In this document: positions 33,178-46,314 of the stretch, in pieces
How the letters are laid out: every line of letters starts with the position of its first letter
Position numbering within the stretch: the first letter of the stretch is position 1
Source: Epiperipatus broadwayi
Taxonomy: Eukaryota; Onychophora; Udeonychophora; Euonychophora; Peripatidae
Length of the DNA stretch: 64,000 nucleotides
Direction: 5' to 3'
Assembly (NCBI GenBank): GCA_028023455.1
Contig: JAQFVV010012416.1
Location: 1,729,767-1,793,766, forward strand
Notes under the pieces: generated by a model
Databases searched by the model: none
What the model was told of the DNA's origin: nothing
What the model saw: only the letters and a program-made list of their open reading frames with translations
Position numbers and translations under genes: made by a program

Positions 33178-36100
33178 AATAATAAGAACTCAGGGTTCTT
33201 TATTAGATATTTCTAATATTAAAATTTTCACTCTTTTATTTCTTTTATAAATTATAAACAATGAATGGCATCCTAATGAAAATATATCCCTAAGATAACG
33301 TCTATCTAATTTACTATATCAATAACAAAATTTAAAAGAAATATTTTAGTTAAAGTAAAATATATAGAAACTCTTAATAATAATAATAATAATAATTAAA
33401 ATTTGGCCTTTCAAAGGTATGCAACAGCCAAGGCACTGATATCCATAAGCATGGCAATAGTTTTAGAAAGGGAGAGATCAGGAAATATAACCGGCTTTGG
33501 TTTGATCTCTCTCATTTAAAAATTCGATGGGTTAACTTTAAGTTACTGAATCTAGAGTTTATTACTGAGTTTATAATGTTCATGCTAATATTGAATAAAT
33601 GCAATTCAACAATTATATAGAAATAATTGTTTTTTGTTTTTTTTTGAACTGTTGACTTTGGAATTCCAAGTAGACTTTAGCTTAAAGTTTTAGTACTCAA
33701 ATTAAAGGTTATTAAGGATATATTCTTACTAAATAAAAATAAAATTGTTTAAAAATAATTAAACTTATGATTAATTTTTAATTAATTAGAAAAGTTTTTT
33801 TCCTGTGTGTGTTTCACATGTGTTCAACTCTTCCAGTGTGTCTTTTTATACCTCTAATCATATGATTGATTTGATTGATTGAAAATTGACATTTTTAAAT
33901 CACGGCCTCTTAACCTCCTATATTAAAGTTAAAAGTTACTTTGCTATCTGGAAAATTAAATAAAAAATAGAAATTCATTAGCATAAAGTCTAGACTTGTT
34001 GATTAAAAATATAGCATCTTAAAATAATTATTTATGAAATTAAAATTATTACAATGAAATAAAAAAATAAAATTGTAACGGAGAATTGTCCCTCCACGTA
34101 ACAAAATCTAGAACACAGGCAAAATACCCTAAAGCTGATCGAATACGGATGCTGGGATCCAGAATCTGACCAACATTCAATCCTTTCACCTCTGCTCATG
34201 ATCTAATACCCTATGGATGACTCTCCTCAACTTACACAGACATTTAATTTAACCACGGTCCAGCAATCACCCAGGGTGGAACAATAAGACTAATAAATTA
34301 GCTAATTTAACACTGATTTGGTCAGATATACACACATATGACTAAGTAATTAATTATAGAACTTAATAGAATGATCTACGGATAAATAAAATGATGTATG
34401 TGCAATTAAATCTAGAGCTGGATAAAAATGAACTCACGGACAATAAAGATATGAAAACGAGATATAATTTTAAATATTATTAATTTAATAAAACAATAAC
34501 AAATAGTAAATCAAAATATGTATAATTATGTAATGGGAACGTGGAGATTACACTCGCAGGCGTCACATAACTAATGAGATTATGTTACACATTGTCTCAT
34601 TTTAAGTGTTTAATAAAGTATAGTGCGGTACGGAAGTTTATGCATATATTAATATGCCAAATTTTTAGCTCTTATGTAGTCTGCTAGATCATATGGAACT
34701 TTATAGCCAAAGTTATATAATCAACTTAATAGCGCTCCTGTGGCGTCTATTTATACAAATTTAAGTCAAGCACATAATTAGGCTCAGGATACGCAGGTTA
34801 GCATGTTAACCTAGATTAGGGTATATACTGATGCTAGATAAGCATTTAATATAAAAGGAAAAAAAAAGGTTTATGATAGGTTTACCTATATACTCTACGG
34901 CACATATCAAAATATTAATAAAGCTAAAAGGTGCGAATGGGTCATTATTCACGGGCTTCAACCTCAAAGACTCAGTTGCCCTAAAACCACTAGACTTGTT
35001 ACAAATAGGAACATTAGTAGTTAAGGGAGTCGGATAAGCATTAATTATGAATAATCTAGGTCCTTGTGCCCTAGTTCTAAAAGTGTGTGCTTTACCCGAA
35101 CTAAGTGGATAAGCATGACCTCCACCAGCAACTCATCAAGAATCATGCAGCAAGCAGATAATTGTACATTGCATACTTAGTAAGGACACATCCGCAACTT
35201 ATACATATATAATGCAAATACATAAAATTATATTAGCGTGCCTTAAAAATAGATAGCATTTATTTGCATATCTATACAACACAGTTCTCAAGTTTAGTAT
35301 TTCAAATATACTATTTAGGGACTAAATTAATTAGTAACCTAGTTTAAGATTATCACCTGCGTCTCAATCCATATAAATCTAGGGAGGACAAAGCATATTT
35401 GCAGGGTAATTATGAATAAAACATTAAAATATGCTTTGAGAATATCTCTGTGGCTAGTTCCTATGATGTATGAGTTACATATATAAATACTTATAATTCA
35501 TAACTAGAGTTAAGCAAACTACAATTTTAACTAGAGAACGACTGATTATTAGAATATTAATACCCAAAAATTAATCAGTAAAATAATAATATGATCTCGA
35601 AACAGCGAGGGAGAAAAATAATAATTCAATTATTTATTATTTATTAGAGCGAAGATTTGAAATTACCTTTGTAGATTGGTAAGCTAAAATTATACTTATA
35701 AATGCTCACAGTTTCGAGTCATTTGGCACATTAAATACATATAATATTAAAATGGTAAAATTATAAAATAAATTGAATAGATTAGAAATAGGCATAAAAG
35801 ACCGCAGAAAATTATACATTTAGTTTAAAACAGATCATTAGAGTTTTACATTTTAAAAGAGAATTCAACATTAGAAGTTTTACATTCAGACAAGATTTAA
35901 CATTTAACAGCTTCCTTTGCAGATTTTAGGAAAGGTGTTTGTAGAGGCAGATTTAATCAATAGCTAGCTTTTAAAAGAAAACATTGAAAGTCACAGTTTA
36001 TAAACAGCTCTGAGAAAAAAATTATCAATTTACTAGTCCGTTGTTTTCATTGCAGTTAGTTCTGGGCACTGGAGATGATAATAAGTTGACACTTTTGGCG

Positions 36101-36350
36101 ATGATTTAAAGTTAATGGAGGTTTTTCCATGGGCTGCTTTGCTGGTGTGCGGCATTATATTTTATTGGACCAAAGTCTTTTCCATTCCCAGTAAGGGCAG
36201 GTGGTGAATTATTGCCAACTACTCCACCATTTTGAAGATAAAATGAATGTGGATTATGTTTACAATACACTTATTATATATATGATCCATTTTTGGTGAC
36301 AAAACTTTAAGTATTTATATATTTTGTAACTCTGGCCACCTGTTTACTTT
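33178..36350. other. No gene; stop-dense tract of unusual texture
   Basis: It contains an AAT microsatellite near 33378 and a small hairpin at about 33471-33515 (GAGAGATCA/TGATCTCTC). From about 34080 to 36240 it is less A+T-rich and shares no repeat with the rest of the window. It is dense in TAA/TTA in all frames. I cannot assign it. Confidence 0.45.
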
Positions 36351-39300
36351 ACCAAGCTTGTCCATAGCTGAAAAAAACCATTACTTTAATTTTGGAAAGC
36401 ATATTTAATTACCAAAACTAGCAGAAAAACAATTTTAATTATGACAACAGATTTAGATTTTATTTTTCTGCCTTTTTCCACCTGCAATTTATTGGGATAA
36501 TGGTATAAAATTCTGCGAATTATTAACATTTTATATTTACAAAACCAAGTTCACGCTATTTTAAGACTATTGCATGACCTCATTTAAAAGTTGTTTACAA
36601 AAATCAAAAGTTATTTTGGAAAAGTTACTTTGATAATTAGTAGAAAACTAATTTTATTATGTGATTTCAATAACATAACAATAAAATTGGCTAAATAATT
36701 TAAACTAAAATATTTCTTAAACTAGAAATATTTCAAAATGAATATATATCTGTAATATATACATACACTATTAAATTACAGACTTACCATTCACATATAT
36801 ATATATGTGATTCCACATATATAGCAATTTAAGGTTGTTTAAATGAGTACTCTGAGAGAGTTTAAACCTGGCACAGATACAGATGTGGGGGTAAAATACG
36901 TTAAACAGGTGGGTGATCAAAACTGACTGTTTCAAAATATTACATACATTACTCTTTATAATAATTCCAAAGTATATAAAATAAGTTAGAAGTTAACCAG
37001 AATACCTTCACTATTGTTTTAAATGAGATATTTTAACATAATTACTAACAAGGAAGTGAAAGTTGAAATTAATAAATGTAAGAACAGTTGCACAGTCACA
37101 CACATTCTCCAAAGTTTTTAAAATTAAAAATTAACAACTTTTTTAATAGTAATAAATTAACTCTTTATCTTCTAAGTTAAATAGCTTAACTCTTTATAAT
37201 ACTAAGCTTGTGTTTTCTCCACAATTAATGAAACTATACATAACAATTGATAAGCTAAGTGCTTTTGGGAATTCTATGCTCCCATATTCATAGCTCTTTT
37301 CATATTAATTAGTGAATGCCACAATAATGTATGCAAATTTATTCAATAATGTTTAAACAGGTTACTTTTTGGAGATAGTAATTTAATCTTTCTGATATTA
37401 GCATGAACTAATAAACTTTTAATAATAAATAATTTAGACAGAAATGCATTATCGCCAGCAAGCAAATTAAATAATATCTAATTTTAAAGATTTAGACTTA
37501 AATATCACTAGTTTAATTTAAACATTAAATTCTAAGACCCTAGAGACTATATAAAAGTAATTGTAGTTTTTAATAGATTTTAGCAATACTTTATTATTAG
37601 ACAGGGAAATATATTTTTATTTAAACAAGTGAAAATTAATTCCAACTGCAAGTAAGTTCAAATCAACATATAATAAAATATTAAAATGATTCTTAATAAT
37701 AATTCAGGCTTATGTAAGTACTTAGAATAAGTTATAAATTAAATTGACATTTAATTATAAAGCCCTAATAAAATTAACTGGTAATAAAATTTTCTTTATT
37801 AAACTTCAGTAAATTAAATAACTGGGAGTTTAGCTTTACTGGCAAAAATTAAATACTACAATATATAGATCGTGAATTATCACAGATCACCATTTTTATA
37901 AGTACACCAGAAGTTTTGGTACCAGGATATAGTGAAGTTTGATTACCATGTTATAATTAGAAATAAGTACGCATATTAGTGCCCTACATGGCTTAGTACA
38001 GCGGTACAGTGATAGATCATAATTTGGCTGTCATTTCAAGTGATTGAATATCATATGGCCTCCCTAAATGACAAATCATTTATTAATCCTTATTGGCAAT
38101 GATTATTCTGAGCATGTGTTTTCGTTTAAATTAAAAGCCAAGATTAAAGCAAGAAATATAACTTTATTATAATAGTTTGACAATATGATTAGTTGCTACA
38201 ATTTTGTCTGATGAGATGACTGGTTAAATAACATGATTATTAATATATTTATTCAAAATTGGGTTATATTAGATAACTTAAGACTCCCAGAAATAAAAAT
38301 TCTTTAAAACGTTTTGAAACATATAAGCACATTTTAATAATTTCAAAATTCTATTCAATGTTACAATTTTTCACAATCTATATAACAACAGATGTTATTT
38401 TATAACACAAACATTAAAAGAGAGAAGAAAAAAAAATTAGATCAGAAAAGCTATAACAATACATTTTATCTATAATTAACATGCAATTTTAATAATTGTT
38501 TAAAACAGTCCTTTAAATATTAATGCGTTTACCCAGAACTTGTTTTTTTTTTCTTTTAAAATAAATATATAACGTTAAAAAAAAAATTCCAGTGAGTGTA
38601 ATTATATTATTGTGAGTTAAATTTAGACATCTTTTATTACATTCTTTTAAATTTTTTTATAATAATTACAAGATCAACATTTTAATTGAAAAGCAAGATC
38701 TTTATTTTCAGACTAATAATACTTCCAGTTTTATCTAAGATTTGCTTTTATGTTTTGAATTAAAATTCTTTTATAAAACAAATAGAAAAACTTGAATAAT
38801 TACTATAAAAATCAGACATTAATTGCAACAACGTATTTAATTTATCAGTGGTTGTCGTGTCTGCGTTTTTGTTAATACGGTACTTTTTTTTTTTTTGCTG
38901 CAAATGTGTGTGTGTGTGCGTGCGTGCAACAGGTCATTAATCTGTCCATTTCAAAATGAAAGATTATCAACGGGGTTATAGATCAAGATTTTCCACATTG
39001 ATAAAATGTGAGTAGTAAGTCGGTTTCATAAATAGTTCTTAGTTTTGAAGTAATGTTTATTGATTATACAGTACTAGAAAAAAAACAAATTACATAAATA
39101 CATGATACTTTACACAAAATAATTGTTTGTTACAATATCAAGATACGGATACATAATGTTAATATTACAAATTATAATAAGTATATATACCAAAAAATAA
39201 TATGCATAATTTATATGGTTATATAATAGGAAACAATCAAATAAAAGATTATATGGTTTTTATTGCCTACTATATGTTCCTTCTTTCTTTTTCCCACATA

Positions 39301-40544
39301 CATATATAAAATAACAAAGAATTCATTTAAAAGTAGGAAATGTTTTTAACTGACAATTACAACGGGTAATGGGAACATGTCTCACAGGCCTGCATAGATA
39401 TGCAGGAGATGGACGGGTCTCCCTATTCCGTTTAATCTATTGTAAAATGGAGATTACAGTTTCATAGAGTTTGGATTAAAAAAAGAAATAACATTTCAGA
39501 AATCGAAGAGTTAAAATTATGAAGATTGCGAACCTAATATTAGAAAAAAGGCAACTATATACACTGCCTATTAGAGCAGATCAAATAATGATATATATGG
39601 GGGGGGGGGGGTAAAAACGATGTGTGATTGTCTACTTAAGAAGCGGATTTATTTTATTAGAAAGAAAAATACTTGTACGCAGGGTAGACTTATTTTAATT
39701 AGAAATATTTCTATTTTTGCACATCTATTACGAAATTAGAATTGATTTGGGCAGATTCTTTCGCATTAATTATTTCATATGATTCCCAATACTTGATTAG
39801 AAAAAGGAATAATTTCTGGCCATGTTTATCTAGAAATGTAATCAATTCTAATCTTAATAAATTTGTTACTGGTGATTGATTGCATCAGTGGAAAAAATAG
39901 TAATAAACTTTTTGTAATTTAGAGCATAAATTCATTAATCTTGTTTAATTAATTACTCTTTTTAAATAAAAAAAAATAGAATAGAATGTAATGAGAAATC
40001 AATGATGTTTATAGATACTGCTTTTTTAATTCCAGATTAATTTTGTAAAGAGTGAATTAATTGTTTGTTGAATGTGATTCTTAGATAAATAATAAGTGAA
40101 ATAATGCTTAAAGCTAATTGAGATAATTCCATTATTGCTATTAAAAGGTGAGAAGGTTGCCTTGACAACAGTGAGAAATATTGATTACCATCCTTATTGT
40201 GAATGTTTATGTGGTTACTGGTGGTTTCTAATGGTTAAGATACATAAGAATATTTGTAGAAGAAAATTTAATGTGTATTGAGAGATAGGTTTTGGAGAAT
40301 GCAGTTCTTCTAATGGGATTAGAACAGAATTTTGTATTGGGAAGTCTAAAAACTTATGGTAAGAGGATATTATATTGCTCGTGAAAATGCTTCTAGTTAG
40401 GAGTTTTTACAAATCACGAACATGTTTACAGAGAATCATTACTCATACATGATTACAAACATAAAAGAAAAAAAAGAGCTTCATAATTAGCAATAGAGAG
40501 AAAAGCTTCATAGAGTGGAGAAAAGCCTATCTTCTTATTATGCT
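36351..40544. other. No gene; stop-dense tract
   Basis: It continues the tract without open frames. A small ATATATATATGT hairpin lies near 36798, a GTGTGTGTGCGTGCGTGC run near 38906 and a G12-type run near 39600. An isolated diverged minisatellite unit lies at 40134-40180. Confidence 0.45.
40134..40180 (-). repeat. Lone diverged unit of the 42-kb minisatellite, with an X-box-like core
   Basis: Read against the minisatellite unit at 41.6-42.4 kb on the opposite strand, TTGCTATTAAAAGGTGAGAA then GGTTGCCTTGAC matches TTGTTAAAAGTAGGTTGCCTTGAC. Here the core reads GTTGCCTTGACAAC (40155-40168), an imperfect palindrome like the RFX X-box (GTTGCC-N2-GGCAAC). It may be the ancestral single-copy sequence. 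Confidence 0.45.
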
Positions 40545-40765
40545 CATGACCTGGTGTTTGTATATAGGCCAAGTAAAATTCTTTTCAAGAGGCTTAGGAT
40601 TTTTCTCTTAGATAGCTGAATCATAACCAACCTACCTGAACATCTAGAATCTGTCAATAAATTGTTATCTAGCAATCCTCAACTAGATGAGTTAAGGAGG
40701 AAGACCACTCGAATATTCACCATTCCTATTTGAGAAAGAGAAACTTTCAGCCTGCAGTATGCTAT
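40545..40765 (+). repeat. Dispersed repeat I, copy 2
   Basis: Partner of 15375-15640: GACCTGGTGTTTGTATATAGG, GGATTTTTCTCTTAGATAGC, ACCAACCTACC and ATTTGAGAAAGAGAAAC correspond in order. Diverged, no frame. Confidence 0.4.
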
Positions 40766-41364
40766 TTATTAAAAAGCCTGCTTTATGTTTTTTTATACAA
40801 AGACAAAATAGGTATATAAACTTTCATTACCATAAATTCTTTCATATCCATTAACTCAATGTTTCTATTCAACTTGAAAATCACTTACTGTAAGCTAGAG
40901 TAATCAATAACATTAGGTAGTAATACTATATTCAAATACCCAACAAGTGCCTGACTATGGGTTGCAATCAAAGAGTCACTGAATTTGTTTTGAATGAATG
41001 CCAATAGTGAGAAACTATAGTCTAGTGATCTGGATATCCATTTATTACTCAAACTTATAATATATGATTCTGGAGTTAAATAAATAGAGTAAATTAGTGT
41101 TTCAATTAAAGAACATTGAAAGTAAGCTGAGATGTTTTGTGCTAAACTTTTTTTAGTAAAGTTAGGTCAATCATTAGAAACAGTCACACGGCTAGGTTAA
41201 GAATAAAACTCAATTGTCAATCACAGAATAATCGCAATGTCATTAATATAATAATATAGCTATTGCTTGGCTGGTCATTTGGCATTGAAATGTCAGTGTG
41301 AAAGATTTCAGCTTTCATTTAAAAATCATTAGCTCTTAAGTCGAACACTCTATACAAAGCAAAT

Positions 41365-41490
41365 AATTGAATGATTAGTTGCTTACAAAAACTTTGTGAC
41401 TTTGGAAGACTAGAAGATTCAGGTTGAACTTTAATCCAGAAATCTTTAACCCTTGAAACTATCATTCGACCACTGCCCTAAACAAAATAG
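41365..41490 (+). repeat. Dispersed repeat H copy
   Basis: GATTAGTTGCTTACAAAAAC, TTTGGAAGACTAGAAGATTC, AATCCAGAAATCTTTAACCC, then CATTCGACCACTGCCCTAA. The order resembles the copies at 14.4, 15.8 and 55.2 kb. Confidence 0.4.
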
Positions 41491-41597
41491 GCAGTGACAG
41501 TTGCCACTATATTATCATACACTAAAATTTCAGTTTATTTAAAGTCATGATTAGTACATTTTTTGCAATATTTTTTTTAAAACCCCCAGAAACATAA

Positions 41598-42392
41598 ATG
41601 TTTCTTTTCAATCAACCCTTAGCAACAATCTCAACCTGTAGTCAAGGCAACCTACTTTTAATAATTACAGGTTTGTTTCTTTTCAATCAACCCTTAAACT
41701 AACAACAATCTCAACCTGTAGTCAAGGCAACCTACTTTTAACAATTACAGGTTTGTTTCTTTTCAATCAACCCTTAAACTAACAACAATCTCAACCTGTA
41801 GTCAAGGCAACCTACTTTTAATAATTACAGGTTTGTTTCTTTTCAATCAACCCTTAAACTAACAACAATCTCAACCTGTAGTCAAGGCAACCTACTTTTA
41901 ACAATTACAGGTTTGTTTCTTTTCAATCAACCCTTAAACTAACAACAATCTCAACCTGTAGTCAAGGCAACCTACTTTTAACAATTACAGGTTTGTTTCT
42001 TTTCAATCAACCCTTAAACAACAATCTCAACCTGTAGTCAAGGCAACCTACTTTTAATAATTACAGGTTTGTTTCTTTTCAATCAACCCTTAAACTAACA
42101 ACAATCTCAACCTGTAGTCAAGGCAACCTACTTTTAACAATTACAGGTTTGTTTCTTTTCAATCAACCCTTAAACTAACAACAATCTCAACCTGTAGTCA
42201 AGGCAACTTACTTTTAATAATTACAGGTTTGTTTCTTTTCAATCAACCCTTAAACTAACAACAATCTCAACCTGTAGTCAAGGGAACCTACTTTTAATAA
42301 TTACAGGTTTGTTTCTTTTCAATCAATCCTTAAACTAACAAAAATCTCAACCTGTAGTCAAGGCAACCTATTTTTAACAATTACAGGTTGTT
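41598..42392 (+). repeat. Minisatellite, ten units of about 80 bp
   Basis: Ten head-to-tail units are anchored by GTCAAGGCAA at 41641, 41721, 41801, 41881, 41961, 42037, 42117, 42197, 42277 and 42357, giving spacings of 80 bp except one of 76 bp (a 4-bp deletion of CTAA-type bases). Each unit runs GGTTTGTTTCTTTTCAATCA, ACCCTTAAACTAACAACAAT, CTCAACCTGTAGTCAAGGCA, ACCTACTTTTAAYAATTACA. Units are nearly identical, which points to recent expansion or homogenisation. Two subtypes (TAATAATT and TAACAATT) partly alternate. There are no spacers, so it is not CRISPR. No open frame runs through it. Confidence 0.95.
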
Positions 42393-43628
42393 CTTAGCTT
42401 GAATTGATTGTTATTATCTAAATTTATAAACTCATTAAAACCTTGATTAATTGGCTTTATTGACTTAGTAATCTAGTAAATACTTTCTTTTTATCCTCCA
42501 CTTTTATAATTGGATATGCTTTTCGAAATGTACTTTATGCATTGAATATACTTTTAAGTAACTCTCAGTGAATAATCAAACTTGTAAACCTCTCTTTTGA
42601 TCTGTTTAAAAAATGGCAAACAAATATACTAGATGATAGTACAATTTTTTTACACACTTTCCCATTCAAGTTTAAGCTTCATCTGAAGATACAACTTATT
42701 CTAAAAGCAAGGCCATCAGCTAATTCAAAAAACTATGCATGATTAACACTTAGCAAAAATATTAGCAACCTGGTTTCCAAATTTCCAAGTTACATTAAAC
42801 TAACTGGGTAGTTAAAATGTTTTGAAATATATATTACAACAGTCAAAGTGTTAGCTTAACCAGTAATAAGCTGATAATATGTAAATAAAATATATGTCTT
42901 TAAGTATTTAAAGTAATATAAATCTGTATTAATAAATAATAATATCTCAGGGTTATTAAAAATTAATACAATAATAATTATGTGGCTAGCGTATTCACTT
43001 TAAGTTTTCAAACATCAAATCTAATATGTCAAGGTTTAAAATATTTAAGTATGATAAATAAGGTTCTAAAATTTTATGATTCAATTATAAAATTTATAAC
43101 CAATTCAGATGGATAACAAAGAATATTTTATTGTATCCAAGACTTATCTTAAGGCAAATGGGCATTAATAGTTAAATTATATATGTTAATAATAGTGACA
43201 GATATCAATAACTTTACTTCTAAATGGTATATTTTAAATAAATGTAATGTGATAATGTTATGTGATCAGAAGTTACTAATTAGATGATAGCAAAAATTAA
43301 AAAAATATGAAAGTCAGATAATTTAGTAAATATAAACAAAGTTTACTCACTAACACATCGAGTTAGCTTTCAATTTTTCTCATCTCAACCTCACAAATAT
43401 GCTGGTCTGCCTTTGTTTCTATGTAGAAACTACCATCTATGCAAGTTCAAAGCTGCCTCAAAAGCTAATATTGAACAGCATGGGTTTCAAATATGATGAC
43501 CTCACATGAAGAATTAAATAATTTTATAACAAGATGAAATCAAACCTTCCCAAAGTTGACAGATCCTCAATACTACTATTATATATCTCTTAGATAGCTA
43601 AAAAAACATTAACATAGCTTGCTCGCAA
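42393..43628. other. No recognisable feature
   Basis: A+T-rich stretch after the minisatellite. From about 43360 the base composition becomes more balanced and may be the upstream part of the Penelope-like remnant, but no motif is clear. Confidence 0.4.
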
Positions 43629-44019
43629 ATGCATCGACTTAGCTACTGTACTCCTTTCTCTACTAACAGATTAATAATTAATTCCAAGAATAGATTCAAT
43701 ACAGATCAAACATTGCACACTATATACAAAATTACATGCCCCAAGCAGGGTACAATGCTATACATTATGGTGAATCGCATCCCTCTCTATTCAGATTTCA
43801 CCACACTGACATATTTACAGAAGAGCCGCAGATAATCCCAAGCATAAGATGATTTTCTGTGAGCACCAAAACACCACAGGTCATACACATCTGACACCAT
43901 AGCATGAAGTGAAAGAAACAACTCTAAGCAGAAGAAGAAAGAAGCCTGGCATATTGTGAACAACCATGATGCCATAAACCTGAAGGAATCCTGCTTACGC
44001 CTTTCTAAGAAATAGACTG
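43629..44019 (+). pseudogene. Penelope-like element GIY-YIG endonuclease remnant (copy 3)
   Basis: Three frames must be combined to follow it. TDQTLHTIYKITCPKQGTM comes first, then YYGESHPSLFRFH in the next frame (the GIY-YIG core, Y-GE-..R-L), then FCEHQNTTGHTHLTP (the H...TGH block), and finally KEAWHIVNNHDAINLKESCL then RLSKK and a stop. The GIY-YIG nuclease nicks the target DNA for Penelope-like retrotransposition. Here frameshifts and a stop break it. The C-terminal part aligns with KEAWFIVNNINAINKKDSS of the copy at 55.6 kb, confirming the family. No reverse transcriptase was found upstream. Confidence 0.8.
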
Positions 44020-44084
44020 TCTTATTTAAATACAGTTTGAATAATGTATTGTCTATATATCTACACAGCTATACAGTCATAAAC

Positions 44085-44130
44085 ATTCTAATGCTATGAT
44101 TACAAGGGCATTTAATGCCCTCGAAATCAC
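44085..44130 (+). repeat. Hairpin-GAAA motif (family G), copy 1
   Basis: CTATGATTACAAGGGCATTT then AATGCCCTCGAAATCACTAAGC: hairpin GGGC/GCCC followed by a GAAA word. It lies about 65 bp after the stop of the Penelope-like frame, where a terminal repeat would be expected. Related copies lie at 45795 and 53012. The 5' core CTGATGA of a hammerhead is not present, so it is kept separate. Confidence 0.5.
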
Positions 44131-44140
44131 TAAGCTTCCA

Positions 44141-45740
44141 TTATATATTTATATTTTCATTCAATTTATAATTTTTCTTATGAATGCTTGTCAGCGCACA
44201 TTATTTATAATTTACATTTAACTAAGGAAAATTGCTTAATTATATAATAAAATTAATTTATTTACAAAAGAAAAAAAATAATATAAAATTATAACAATAA
44301 TGAATTAAGTTCTCATTAAATTTTATATCTAAAGATTTCCAACATCTTTTAAATATGAGATTTAACCCAATGTATACTGTGCTAAAACAAAATGTACATA
44401 TATATCTAGACATATTATGGAATGAGAAATTCAAGGGAAACAGTAAATAAAACAAGTATTATTAAATAACTAAGGTAAACAATGTTTTATCTGATCCCTC
44501 TGTATTATTGTATAATCAGTCTCTCAAAATGGGTATCGCTATTATGTAAACATTATTCATTTCTTTTAAGGGTGTTCATTCCTTTCTGGTTTCATTTTGC
44601 TTCAAAAGTTTTTGAAATTAAAAAAAATGATTTTTTGCATGTTTATTAAATATTTCTGATTATTTTTACACTCTAAATAGTTGATAGTTAAACGAAACAA
44701 AAATAATGCTCATATGGAATTTAATTTTATTCATTTATGTTTTATTTTTACAAATATAAGTTAATAAACTTGACCATAATATTAACAATAAAAATCATGG
44801 TTTATGTTTACCACACTTTATGTGAAATTCATCGTATAATACCATCATTTGTCAAAATTGACAGTGTTAAAAAAAATTTCAAATATTTTAATAATTATAA
44901 AGCAAATATCAGATTCAAATTCTCATTCATTCATTCATTTACATTTCAAAATAAAACTTAAAAAAGAATTTATTCATTTTCTGAACAAGCGTTTACACTA
45001 ATATTGCTGTTGACATTTACATCTGTTGTTCTTATTTACAACTTAACCTTTAAATGTTTACAAAATTCAAATATGATTCTTTTACAATCTAATTCATTTA
45101 TAAAATTAAATTAAAAAAAAAAGAAGTGCAATTTATAGAGTTTAGTATAAAATAAAGATTTTATACAGCAATGAAATATTGGGTGTTTTCAAACTCTTCC
45201 ATCAGGTGTAACAATAAAAAATGTCAGAAGTCAAGAGTTAGTTATTGCATTTTGTTATTGGGTTTGTTCAACATTTGTTTTTAATTATGCACTGAATGAA
45301 ATTTGTATGTTTTTGCTGAACTTTTTAAAGTATATGATGAATGCCTCCATTACCTTCTTACATGTATCAAAAATCTTGTTAAAGCCAATTTACAAGAATA
45401 TTGACTAAAAATTAAATGACATTTTCAACTTACATTTAATACTCTTTGATTATATATAGTTAATTATTAATTGAAAAATGCATAACCTTTTTAACCAAAA
45501 TAGTTTAGATTTGCAATGACAGCATTTTTGTCTTTATCAGAGTTAGCATTTATGAGAATCTTTAACAAAATGCACAAATTTTAAAATTTGTTTTTAATTC
45601 ACCTTGTTATTGTATATCAGCAAAGTTTTGTTTTAGACTACATATTGTACTGACTAAAATTTGTATTTTTTTGTCATTTACAATGAAAGGCCTATTTACC
45701 ATTGATGGGTTATAAAATATAGTACAGATTACTTTGCAAA
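44141..45740. other. No recognisable feature
   Basis: A+T-rich, with short frames at 44258-44455 and 44737-44961 that show no domain. Nothing else is seen. Confidence 0.5.
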
Positions 45741-45794
45741 GATGCCAGGTGAAAATTAGCTAAGTCGAGTAATTATATTTCTAACTATTTTATA

Positions 45795-45845
45795 GTTATG
45801 AATATGGAAACATTAAGTTCCCGAAAGCGCTAAGTAATGACAAAC
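45795..45845 (+). repeat. Hairpin-GAAA motif (family G), copy 2
   Basis: TTATAGTTATGAATATGGAA, CATTAAGTTCCCGAAAGCGC, TAAG. The hairpin GGAA(C)/GTTCC is followed by CGAAAGCGCTAAG, matching the word order of copies 1 and 3. The flanks are not clearly repeated. Confidence 0.45.
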
Positions 45846-46314
45846 TTTTAACATAGCTTCACGGATGTGCGTTTCAAGTGCAATATATAGTGTAATGGTA
45901 TACATATGCCGTTACATTATTTTAAAATTAAAATAAAGGGGAAAATAAATCTTAAGTAAAAATGATTTTATTAAAAACTAAAAGCCAAAATTAAAAGAGT
46001 TATGTTAACATATATATATCACACAGATGGAAAACTTTAAAAAAATATTTTAAGAAAAAAAAAGTATTTAAAATTACTTTTTGTAAAAAAAAAAAAAAGT
46101 AAAGATAAAGATTAATATTTTTGAAAATAGAAATAAATGTTAATTTCTATCATGTTTAATCTTAATAAATGGAAATGACTGTTTTAAAACAAATTAGCCC
46201 TTGGGGCCCTTAAATAATAAAGATCGGAAAAGAGAATGAAATTAAAGATTGACCAATGGAAGCACCAAGCCACAGCGTGGGCCTAAAAAAAAACATCTAA
46301 AACTTAAGAACAAG

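Noticed and set aside
41598-42392. CRISPR array
   Set aside because: Units of 80 bp abut directly without unique spacers, and the rest of the window is eukaryotic.
43787-43975. 62-codon reverse frame
   Set aside because: Antisense shadow of the Penelope endonuclease remnant.
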